Of a stretch of DNA of 64,000 bases, positions 39,614 to 48,218 are shown piece after piece. Position 1 is the first letter of the stretch. Each line of letters starts with the position of its first letter. The stretch comes from JAHELQ01 sp965603365 (GTDB lineage: Bacteria; Acidobacteriota; Aminicenantia; UBA2199): assembly GCA_965603365.1 (NCBI GenBank), contig CBFDCR010000013.1, positions 1 through 64,000 on the forward strand. Direction: 5' to 3'. A program made the position numbers and the translations under genes. The notes beneath the pieces were generated by a model. The model was given only the letters and a program-made list of their open reading frames with translations, did not search any database and had not been told where the DNA came from.

Positions 39614-42600
39614 ATGAAATACGCCGACATTATGGGGCTGCACGAATACTTCCAGCCAGTTTATAATATGGAAGATGAATCGCACGACTATTGGAGACAG
39701 TTTATCCCCAATGAGCAATTCTACAATCTCCTGGATACCACGATGGCTGCATTGGAATCAGCGGAGCCAAAACAAAAAAAATCTTTATGGGTTCAAGGGG
39801 CTTATGGCACCGGGAAGAGTCATGCATCCGGTGTCATAAAGCATCTATTATGGGATGACCACAACCTTATAAAAGATTATTTGGACTCCATCGAAAACGT
39901 CCAGTTGCGGCAAAAAATAAAAAACTACAGATCAAGGCACAAAATAGTTCCGGTAGTTCTCATCGGGGTCGGCAATATAACCAATAACAGGACCCTGGCC
40001 CTGGAGATAGAGAGGGCAGTAAAGAAATCTCTTTCCCAATACGACATAAGCGTCCAAACCAAAAGTGACTTTGAGAGGATGCTTGAGAAATTAGAAACAG
40101 ATGATTACCTATCCATCTCCTGGGATACTATTATTAGAGAAAACGACGAACTTAATATCATCGTTCGTGACAAAAATGATATTATTGGCAGACTCAAAGA
40201 CTACGATGTCGATATTCTAAGTATCCTGGAAAATATTTTTGACAGCAGGGGTCATCATTTCTCTCATGAAAAGATATCGAAATGGCTGGCTGAAGTTAGC
40301 GATGAGATTGTTCGTCAACAAAAAGCTTCCGGCATGATGCTCCTCTGGGACGAATTCACGCCACTTTTAGAATTGGAAAACAGCAGCGGGATTTTAGAAC
40401 AGATTCAAGATATAGCCGAGCTCAGCAGGAACAAAAATGTTTTTCTATACTTAATCAGCCATCGAAGGCCCTCTCAAACCAAAAATCTCGCCCAGGAAGA
40501 TATAGATAAAATTCGAGGAAGATTCCACGACATCCACTATTCCATGGAACCGATTACCACCTACCACATCATGGCGGCATCAATAAAAAAATATGAGGGC
40601 TGGAGAGAACAAAAAGAGAAAGTATACGACCGGGATAATAATTTAGATGAACTCATCAATCGGATTACCGACAATCAAAGTACCAGTGCCAAAAACAAAC
40701 TGTGCGATCTCTATCCGATTCACCCCTATTCTGCCTATTTGTCTACCTTTATATCAAGAGATTTGGGCTCAACAGAGAGGAGCATATTTACTTTTTTGTA
40801 TGACGATAAAAACGGTTTCGCACATTTTATCACCAACGAAATCAAAGAAGACTCACTCCTCACGCCGGATTATTTATGGGATTTCTTTCTCAATGAATTT
40901 GAAAATGATCCCCAGGCGAGATTCTCACAAATCTTAGACAAGTATCGTTTGTATGAAAAAAACCTGCAAGCGGTTGGAGAACACTATGTACGGGTTTTTA
41001 AGGGAATTTTAATCCTGAATATACTCTACAAAGTGGTTGAAACCGGAAGTAGAGAAAATTCATTGGTAAATCCATCTTTCGACAACATCAAATCTCTATT
41101 CAGGAGTTCCGATATCGAACTTAAAGTGGAAGGGGTGTTAGATTATATTGATAAAAAAGAAATTATTCAGAAGAATCCAGACGATCTATTCCTCATTGCC
41201 TTTACCGATCTCCCTCACAGGGAGGTAGAAGAGGAAAAGAAAAAGATTAAAACCCAATACCGGGACCCCGTAAAGATCATTAATACCGGGAAAATTAAAG
41301 ACAAATTTGAATCGATCTTTGAAAATATTCTTAGAGAGAAAGAAATACGCTTTTTCTCCTGTGTTGAGGATAACGAGTACATTTTAAAAAGCAAGTTGGG
41401 GAGAGAATTTAGATCAAATCATACGCTTCATATCGCCGCTTTTTTATTAATGGAGGAAGCCGAACGAGAGGAAAACATTCCAATTATCAAAAAAATTTCA
41501 AATGAAGATGAATTCCATAATATTATTTTTGTTTTATTTGAAGAATCCTTCGGAGAAAGAGATTATTCCCGTTTTATTGATTATATGGCCAGGAGCCACG
41601 TCAGCAGTAATCATAACTATGAAGAAAACGCAGCCAGCTTAGAAGATTACGGGCAAAAAATTGTACTCGATTGGCATGGAAGAATTCGTCACCGGTATTT
41701 TAAGATATTCTTTAATGGCAGCGAAAGAGCCAACCTGGTATCCAGGATCGGTGCAGTCATTAACAATGAGATTTCCCCCCTCATCTTCAATTCAGGCATT
41801 GATGCCGTAAATGATCTCAGGAAACATCAGACCATCTGGAAATTTCAGACAACAAAAGCAATTTTAGATACCTTCTTTTCTGCCGACTCCAGGGCATACC
41901 TGGAAAAAAAGACCTCTAATGCACCCTACATCTATCTACGCCCTCTTCTGAAAGATGCAAAAGGTGAATACATCGTCCATGAAAACCTCAATATTAAAGA
42001 GAATATTGAAGAACGTCATCCATTATTTAAAATTTCAAAAGAGATCGAAAAAAAATTTAACGAATTAAAAACAAGATCCCTGTTTAATTTAGGGGAAGAA
42101 TTGGAATTTTTAACAAAACCGCCCTACGGCATTTATACCAACATGCCCAATATGGCTCTATTTGGTTTTTTGATGCGGCCATACAACGGGAAACTAAATG
42201 AATCGGGAACCGGCAAACTCATCGAAAACTCATTGATGAAAGATAAATTAATCGAAATGTTTGACTACTGGCAAAAAAACAAAGGCCGAGAAAATCTGAA
42301 CGTCCGTTTCGGCTCGGAAGAAGAGAAGGAATTGATTCGCCTATTAAAAGATATCTTCGACTTTAAAAAGGATGAGAGTATTAACGATCCCCGCTGGGAA
42401 ATCAGGACTTATATAAAAAAAATTGGCTTTCCTTTATGGTCTTTAAAATACGCCACAGAAAAGAAAGTTATTCAAAACTTTGCCGAGGAGATGTTTAAAT
42501 TGGTAAAAACCATTGATAAAGAGATTGGACTTGAAGATACTCGTAAATTAATTGATTTAATAAAAGATTACACACTCGACATAAAATTATTTCTTCAAGA

Positions 42601-42997
42601 AAAAAAGAACTTTGAACAGGGTTTTAAGGCATTTCTTAAAGAAATTGAAAAAGTTAACATCGACGACCACGAATTTAGAGAGGTCGTTGACTATTTATAT
42701 AACCACCTGCAGGAAGAAATATGCGATTGGGAAGAGTTAAAAGTAGAGTCAAATGTAAAAGACTGGCGACTCGAAAAGACTCCAAAAGTAGTCTCACCGG
42801 GCCCCGGTTCCCCAGGCGGCGGCGCTCCCGGTCCCTATGGATCCCCTGTAATACCGACACCACAATCAAAGGAGAACGCCATCAAAAAAATAAATTCTTA
42901 CCATGGCGATTTAATCTCTTTAAAGCAAAAACTCATAAAAATTATTGAGGAGAACCCTTCTATTTCACCGATAATAGAGAGGTATTTTGAATCATGA
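39614..42997 (+). CDS. brxC: BrxC4, large ATPase of the BREX type 4 system
   Basis: A 1127-residue P-loop ATPase. Walker A is GAYGTGKS (62-69), Walker B LLWDEFTPL (D246/E247). The remainder is a long helical protein with a Gly/Pro-rich linker near the C-terminus (PGPGSPGGGAPGP) and a final coiled segment. It begins 3 bases after brxP and shares an ATGA with pglZ. BrxC-type ATPases are needed for phage restriction, but their mechanism is unknown. The extent and position fit the BREX-4 variant. Confidence 0.88.
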   Translation: MKYADIMGLHEYFQPVYNMEDESHDYWRQFIPNEQFYNLLDTTMAALESAEPKQKKSLWVQGAYGTGKSHASGVIKHLLWDDHNLIKDYLDSIENVQLRQKIKNYRSRHKIVPVVLIGVGNITNNRTLALEIERAVKKSLSQYDISVQTKSDFERMLEKLETDDYLSISWDTIIRENDELNIIVRDKNDIIGRLKDYDVDILSILENIFDSRGHHFSHEKISKWLAEVSDEIVRQQKASGMMLLWDEFTPLLELENSSGILEQIQDIAELSRNKNVFLYLISHRRPSQTKNLAQEDIDKIRGRFHDIHYSMEPITTYHIMAASIKKYEGWREQKEKVYDRDNNLDELINRITDNQSTSAKNKLCDLYPIHPYSAYLSTFISRDLGSTERSIFTFLYDDKNGFAHFITNEIKEDSLLTPDYLWDFFLNEFENDPQARFSQILDKYRLYEKNLQAVGEHYVRVFKGILILNILYKVVETGSRENSLVNPSFDNIKSLFRSSDIELKVEGVLDYIDKKEIIQKNPDDLFLIAFTDLPHREVEEEKKKIKTQYRDPVKIINTGKIKDKFESIFENILREKEIRFFSCVEDNEYILKSKLGREFRSNHTLHIAAFLLMEEAEREENIPIIKKISNEDEFHNIIFVLFEESFGERDYSRFIDYMARSHVSSNHNYEENAASLEDYGQKIVLDWHGRIRHRYFKIFFNGSERANLVSRIGAVINNEISPLIFNSGIDAVNDLRKHQTIWKFQTTKAILDTFFSADSRAYLEKKTSNAPYIYLRPLLKDAKGEYIVHENLNIKENIEERHPLFKISKEIEKKFNELKTRSLFNLGEELEFLTKPPYGIYTNMPNMALFGFLMRPYNGKLNESGTGKLIENSLMKDKLIEMFDYWQKNKGRENLNVRFGSEEEKELIRLLKDIFDFKKDESINDPRWEIRTYIKKIGFPLWSLKYATEKKVIQNFAEEMFKLVKTIDKEIGLEDTRKLIDLIKDYTLDIKLFLQEKKNFEQGFKAFLKEIEKVNIDDHEFREVVDYLYNHLQEEICDWEELKVESNVKDWRLEKTPKVVSPGPGSPGGGAPGPYGSPVIPTPQSKENAIKKINSYHGDLISLKQKLIKIIEENPSISPIIERYFES

Positions 42998-45366
42998 TGC
43001 CGGTGAAATCCTTTGAAGACCCCGACAGCCTCATCGATGAAGTGCGGCATGATCAGGATTCCATGAAAACGTGGGACAATCGATTTCCCGTTCGTTTTAT
43101 CTTCCTTTACTCTTTCTCCACCTTAAGAGAACTCATATCCCGGTTAAATGGCATGGATATTAGAATGTTTGAATTACAGGAGTATCTCTCCCAGGATGAC
43201 GGGTGGTTCACCAAAGATGACTTAATAGACATTGTAAAAAACATTGAAAATAACAGCATTGTCATCCCCTTTTCGGAGATCGCAAGATTCTTTAAAAAAG
43301 AGGATTTCAATAATATCTTTAGCAGACTTTTAACGATAGAGAATTTTAGAAATAACTTTATGAGAAGGATCTATTTGCCTTTAATGGGACTTAGGGAGCG
43401 TTTCGAAAGAGATTTCCAGGAAAGTTTTTACAGGAGGGGAGAATGTCCCCCCATATGGGAAGTTAAAGAAGAGCGTTTTAGTACCATAAAGATTTTTCTA
43501 TTCAACGAGAAGCTCGACGATTGTAACAAGTTGAAAATCCCTGTCATTCAAAACTCTCGACAGTGGCTAAGCTTGTGGAAGCAACCCGAAAGCCCATCAT
43601 TCTTATGCTTTTCCCGGAGTCTAAATTATCTATATAAGAATGCACTTCCCGACCAGATGTTTGACATCGAAAAAATCGAAAACAAAAAAGACTTCATTAA
43701 AAAAATATTCGACTTAGAATTTCCGATCTCCTTCGACTCAAGAGAGGGCAATCATTGGCACAGGATGATCAAGATACTAGGAGACGAAGGACACGCAACA
43801 TTTCAAGAGATAATCAGGACAAACTTTAATATCTCAGAAATAAATGAGACGGACATCATAAAACTATGGATAGAAAATGACGACGATTTTAAAAGGTGGC
43901 TGCTTAAAAGTTACACCCTGAGCCAGGCAAGCTGGGGGAAGAAATATTTATACGACATAATTCAAGGCCTGGATAACCTCGACACCGACTCATTGCTAAA
44001 AAATCTCTGGTTATCTATCTTCGATCAAAAAGAGTCAGGCCCACACATTCGAGAGAGACAGAGACTCCTCAAGGCCGCGTATAAAACAAAAAAAATCCCC
44101 CTGTCCCGGCAAACAGAAAATAAAATTAAAAGAAAAATCGAGGAGATTGATGATAGCCAGGTTAAATTAAACTTAACAACCGGGATATTGGCCTTTGAAA
44201 AATGTCTATTAATCAAATTATTGGTGGAAGAAGACTTCAAAAATATCGATTTCTTGAAGGAAAAATATCCACATCTATACTTTTATTTCAAAGACAGCAG
44301 TTTTAACGACTTAGAAGAAAAACACAAATGGATTCGGGAGTATTTTAAAGAATATAAACGAGCAAAGCTAAAAAATGAATATTCGGCCGACATTCAGGAC
44401 CAGATAAACAGGATGAATTCAAATCAAGATGATTTTTTCAATTGGTATTACAGCTTCCCTCAGGTTAAAGAAATCACCAAAGACCTTAAAGTAGACAACA
44501 TGATATGGATCGACGCATTGGGAGTAGAGTGGACTTCACTGATAGAAAGTATCCTTAAAGAGAGAGGATATCAAATAGAAAAAAAATTAATCGGCAAGGT
44601 GCATCTTCCGTCCATAACCGAAACCAATCGATACAATGCAGACTGCATCCAGGAATTCGATAACCTGATTCATTCCTCCGGTCATTACCGGCACCCTCAA
44701 AGTATCGTTGATGAGATCGAAAAGATTGCGGAAATTTTAGAAACAAAGATTGTACTGGATAAAAACCAAAAAATAGCCATCACTTCTGACCATGGAAGTT
44801 CCGCACTGGTCAGATTGGCATCCAGGCAAAAATATGATTTTAAAGATGCCAAACATGAAGGCAGGTATATCGAGTTAAATGATAAAGCGAACGATTCAGG
44901 CGGGGAAGACTATGTTATCTTCAAAAACGAAAACAACAAAAAACTCTATATGGTGGCTTCAAAGCACCAATCACTCCACCAGAAGCCTACCAGGGAGGTT
45001 CACGGTGGGTGTACCCCTGAAGAAGTGTTGGTCCCGATCATTATTGTTTCAAATCCACCCAAAGTCCATCAACCGGGTGGTTATGAAATCGATCCTGATG
45101 TATTTAAGATATCCAGGATGCCCCAAAAGAATCCCACCCTTTCACTCTCAATAGAACCGGAACCGACTCAAAGACCGCTTTTAGTGGACAAATCAGAGAT
45201 TACATATGAATTAGAGTTTCATTCAAATGATGAAAAATGGCATTTAGAATTTCCAAAAAACATAAAATCTGGCCAACATATTCTCGACTTAAAGATCGGG
45301 GATTTTCGGAAACAAATAGTTGTAACAATCACCGGAGGTTTGGTTGAAAAGGAGGATCTATTTTGA
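42994..45366 (+). CDS. pglZ: PglZ, alkaline-phosphatase-fold protein of the BREX system
   Basis: A 790-residue protein. The PglZ domain is in the second half: MIWIDALGVEWTSL (metal Asp 507, possible nucleophile Thr 514), VHLPSITETNRYN, ITSDHGSSAL (D599-H600) and HGGCTPEEVLVPII. The N-terminal ~490 residues are helical without recognised motifs. A C-terminal beta segment follows the catalytic domain. PglZ is the one protein shared by all BREX types. It overlaps brxC and brxL by 4 bases each. Confidence 0.92.
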   Translation: MMPVKSFEDPDSLIDEVRHDQDSMKTWDNRFPVRFIFLYSFSTLRELISRLNGMDIRMFELQEYLSQDDGWFTKDDLIDIVKNIENNSIVIPFSEIARFFKKEDFNNIFSRLLTIENFRNNFMRRIYLPLMGLRERFERDFQESFYRRGECPPIWEVKEERFSTIKIFLFNEKLDDCNKLKIPVIQNSRQWLSLWKQPESPSFLCFSRSLNYLYKNALPDQMFDIEKIENKKDFIKKIFDLEFPISFDSREGNHWHRMIKILGDEGHATFQEIIRTNFNISEINETDIIKLWIENDDDFKRWLLKSYTLSQASWGKKYLYDIIQGLDNLDTDSLLKNLWLSIFDQKESGPHIRERQRLLKAAYKTKKIPLSRQTENKIKRKIEEIDDSQVKLNLTTGILAFEKCLLIKLLVEEDFKNIDFLKEKYPHLYFYFKDSSFNDLEEKHKWIREYFKEYKRAKLKNEYSADIQDQINRMNSNQDDFFNWYYSFPQVKEITKDLKVDNMIWIDALGVEWTSLIESILKERGYQIEKKLIGKVHLPSITETNRYNADCIQEFDNLIHSSGHYRHPQSIVDEIEKIAEILETKIVLDKNQKIAITSDHGSSALVRLASRQKYDFKDAKHEGRYIELNDKANDSGGEDYVIFKNENNKKLYMVASKHQSLHQKPTREVHGGCTPEEVLVPIIIVSNPPKVHQPGGYEIDPDVFKISRMPQKNPTLSLSIEPEPTQRPLLVDKSEITYELEFHSNDEKWHLEFPKNIKSGQHILDLKIGDFRKQIVVTITGGLVEKEDLF

Positions 45367-46796
45367 GTACATTGGACGACAAGATAAAAAGTGTATTTGT
45401 GGATGAATCTGTCTATAAGACAGCAGACAGGTATAGAATCTTTTCAGGAAAAAATTTACCGTCCTTCATCAAAGACTGGCTTATCAAAAAATTCACCGAC
45501 GAATTTGGTTACCTGGACAAGGGTGGGCTGCTGCAATTCATCGATAGCCACATCCCCCAAAAAGATAGCTCCATCAAGAACCGACTAAGAACCCACCGGG
45601 AACAAGTCAGGATATTGACACGATTTGTCGTAGAAACGGACATTAAGAATGATCTATTGAAATTCTCGATCCCGGATTTAGGAGTAAAATCCAATGAGGG
45701 AAGAATTCCCGATCATATCGCCAAAAAACACAAAGAATTAACAGACGGCGAGAGATGGGGAGTCATTACTTTAACCTATATCCCTCCAGAGGGTATGGAA
45801 AAGGGAATAATCGAATTAATAGATTTCAAACCGTTTAAACCTTACAGCGTTGATATAAATTATTTTAGAGAAGTAAGAAAAGAGTTTAGTACAGAGGAGT
45901 GGATCGATTTATTAATTAAATCTATGGAGTACGATCCCGGGGGATTTAGCTCTCTAACACAGAAGCTCTTATTTTTAAGTAGATTGCTGATTTTTGTTGA
46001 GCCGAGATTAAACATGATTGAACTGGCCCCCAAGGGAACCGGGAAATCGTATGTCTTTGGGAATCTGAGCAAATATGGCTGGTTAATCAGTGGTGGTATT
46101 GTATCCAGGGCAAAACTGTTTTACGACATTGCCAGGAATGCAATGGGAATTATTACGATGTACGACTTTGTTGCCATGGACGAAATCCAGACTATAAAAT
46201 TTTCTGAACCATCTGAATTGAAGGGAGCCCTGAAAAGCTACCTGGAATCAGGTGTATTCACCGTAGCAAAAGTGAGACAATCGTCTCCCGCCGGATTAAT
46301 CCTCATGGGAAATTTAACCCTGGACAAAAATAAACATCCCATTAGAAAAAAATACCTGTTTGAACTTCCCGAGGTTTTCAGGGAGTCCGCCCTGTTGGAC
46401 CGTTTCCACGGATTTATAGAAGGTTGGAGACTACCCAGAATCAGGGAAGACTTAAAAGTAAAAGGATATACTCTAAATGTCGAATACTTTTCGGAAATTC
46501 TTCATAATCTAAGAGGTATCTCAGACTTTTCGGCTGTCGTAAGCGAATTGCTCGAAATTCCCAAAACTGCCGATACCAGGGATAGTACTGCCATCCAGAG
46601 GCTAACAACTGCGTATTTAAAATTGCTTTTTCCCCAAATAAAGAGCCCTCAAGATATAGATAAAAATGAATTCAACACCTTCTGTTTGTTGCCAGCCCTC
46701 GAAAAACGTAAAATTATTCGAGAACAGCTTTACCTCCTGGATCAGGAATACAGCGATGAACTTCCAGACATAAGAGTTAGAACAAATTTGAGTTAA
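45363..46796 (+). CDS. brxL: BrxL, Lon-related AAA ATPase of the BREX system (short form)
   Basis: A 477-residue protein. Walker A is APKGTGKS (222-229), Walker B VAMDEIQTI (D273/E274). A sensor stretch is seen as LILMGNLTLD, and an arginine finger is likely in LLDRFHGFIEGW. It has no Lon protease catalytic Ser-Lys domain at the C-terminus, so it is shorter than the ~680-residue BrxL of type 1. Short BrxL forms occur in other BREX loci. It starts with TTG at 45363, supported by AAGGAGG 7 bases upstream and a TTGA overlap with pglZ. It is the last gene of the BREX operon. Confidence 0.9.
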   Translation: MSTLDDKIKSVFVDESVYKTADRYRIFSGKNLPSFIKDWLIKKFTDEFGYLDKGGLLQFIDSHIPQKDSSIKNRLRTHREQVRILTRFVVETDIKNDLLKFSIPDLGVKSNEGRIPDHIAKKHKELTDGERWGVITLTYIPPEGMEKGIIELIDFKPFKPYSVDINYFREVRKEFSTEEWIDLLIKSMEYDPGGFSSLTQKLLFLSRLLIFVEPRLNMIELAPKGTGKSYVFGNLSKYGWLISGGIVSRAKLFYDIARNAMGIITMYDFVAMDEIQTIKFSEPSELKGALKSYLESGVFTVAKVRQSSPAGLILMGNLTLDKNKHPIRKKYLFELPEVFRESALLDRFHGFIEGWRLPRIREDLKVKGYTLNVEYFSEILHNLRGISDFSAVVSELLEIPKTADTRDSTAIQRLTTAYLKLLFPQIKSPQDIDKNEFNTFCLLPALEKRKIIREQLYLLDQEYSDELPDIRVRTNLS

Positions 46797-46828
46797 AAAG
46801 AGAAATGAAGTGGGAGTTCCGGGGTATT

Positions 46829-47327
46829 TCATCTTTTTATGACCATTTCTTTATCGATTATTCTAAGAACCTCCTCGCCTTCCGTCTCCTGGACAGTAAA
46901 GAAAACAGAGTTGTTTTTAATACACCTGAGCTTGTGCTTCAAAGGAAAACGGCACCCGTTTAACCGGAAGACATCAATATACCGGTTCCAATGCCCCAAT
47001 ACTGAAGGTTTTATGCCGCCGCCAATGGGATTTAACCGCCTCCACATACACATTTCCCTGGCCGTCGCATTGTATGTGGGAGATACCGTCCCAGTTTTTC
47101 CATTCCAATCGGCACGGCCATAACCGGACAAAATGTCCGTCCTCTGGCGAAAACACCGATATCCGTTTATTACCGCCTGCCATTTCGGTAACATAGAGCA
47201 TCGAATCCTTCGGATTGATCACAAACCATCCAGGCCTCTTAATATCCCCCGGGCCTTCGCCTTTCCGAGCGATCTTGATTAACTCGTTTCCTTCGGAAGA
47301 GTACTTAACGATCTGGCAATTAACCAT
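46829..47327 (-). pseudogene. frameshifted and truncated 6-bladed beta-propeller protein
   Basis: One minus-strand frame (47327 to ~46985) reads NHL/6-bladed-propeller sequence: GEGPGDIKRPGWFVINPKDS, YVTEMAGGNKRISVFSPEDG, DGQGNVYVEAVKS. A second frame continues with YIDVFRLNGCRFPLKHKLRC and ends VQETEGEEVLRIIDKEMVIK. The two frames join near 46975-46985 through a one- or two-base shift. The beginning of the propeller is also missing, so this is a decayed gene. It flanks the BREX operon on its 3' side. Confidence 0.75.
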
Positions 47328-47501
47328 AGAAATATTCGTTCTCTTTTAACACCCGTCAAAGCTTAATTTATAGGTGATACAGGAAAGTTGATAGTGTTTC
47401 TTATCGTCTAAAATACTATTTGTTCCCCGGTTTGCATTGGTACTACCTGGCTTGTTTGTATTCAATTTCGGGTTGAACCCAAAGATGACATAATCAAACT
47501 G

Positions 47502-48218
47502 ATGGCTGTAGAAAAAGAGGACCTATTAAAACAAAGAGATGAATTAAGAGAAAAAGTAAGGCTGTTGGAAAGCGAATTAAAAAAAAGCAAAGAGAGGCAC
47601 CACGATACTATCACCGGGCCTCGAAATGAGTCAGAGAAGACAGAGGGAAAGGTTAAAGATAAAAAACTGGAAATCTCGGGAATTTTTTATAAATCTCCGC
47701 AGTCGTCGAAATTTAAAAAAATCTCACCGACAGCCAGGGTCCAATCAGGGGGAGAAATTTCTTTTGAAATCACACTGCCAAAACCCGGCGGATTTCTTTT
47801 AATCTATTCTAAAGACAGCGGGGAAAACCTGGTTAACTTATTTCCCGGGACAAAAGAAGCAGTGATTAACGGCGATTATAGAGTACCTTATGTTTTAGAT
47901 AATCCCACCACGGAGATACATATGTTAACCGCCAGAAGCAGCTCATTTGAGATGTTGTCAGAAAATAAAATTCAAACCCCGGTCTACCGGTTTGATAAGA
48001 AAGCAGGAAAGGAAACGATTTATTTCTATTACTCTCATGAAAGAAATAAAAAAAATGAGGCCGTTATAAAAGAGGCCAGGAATACCAGAGAGAATATATC
48101 TAAAGTGAGAGGCTTTTTGAATTTAGCCAGGCCGTTCGATCAAAAGATAGTAAATGCTAAAATAGAAGAACATATCCTTTACTCAAATGTTTTAAAACTA
48201 AATCTTATACATGAATAA
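47502..48218 (+). CDS. DUF4384-like protein with N-terminal coiled coil
   Basis: A 238-residue protein. Residues ~1-60 are a Glu/Lys-rich coiled coil. Residues ~75-170 fit DUF4384, with GGEISFEITLPKPGGFLLIY and NLVNLFPG. No signal peptide is visible, and the frame is open upstream without a start codon, so the original N-terminus may have been lost. DUF4384 domains are often found beside caspase-like peptidases, as here: the next gene starts 8 bases inside this one. Confidence 0.7.
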   Translation: MAVEKEDLLKQRDELREKVRLLESELKKSKERHHDTITGPRNESEKTEGKVKDKKLEISGIFYKSPQSSKFKKISPTARVQSGGEISFEITLPKPGGFLLIYSKDSGENLVNLFPGTKEAVINGDYRVPYVLDNPTTEIHMLTARSSSFEMLSENKIQTPVYRFDKKAGKETIYFYYSHERNKKNEAVIKEARNTRENISKVRGFLNLARPFDQKIVNAKIEEHILYSNVLKLNLIHE

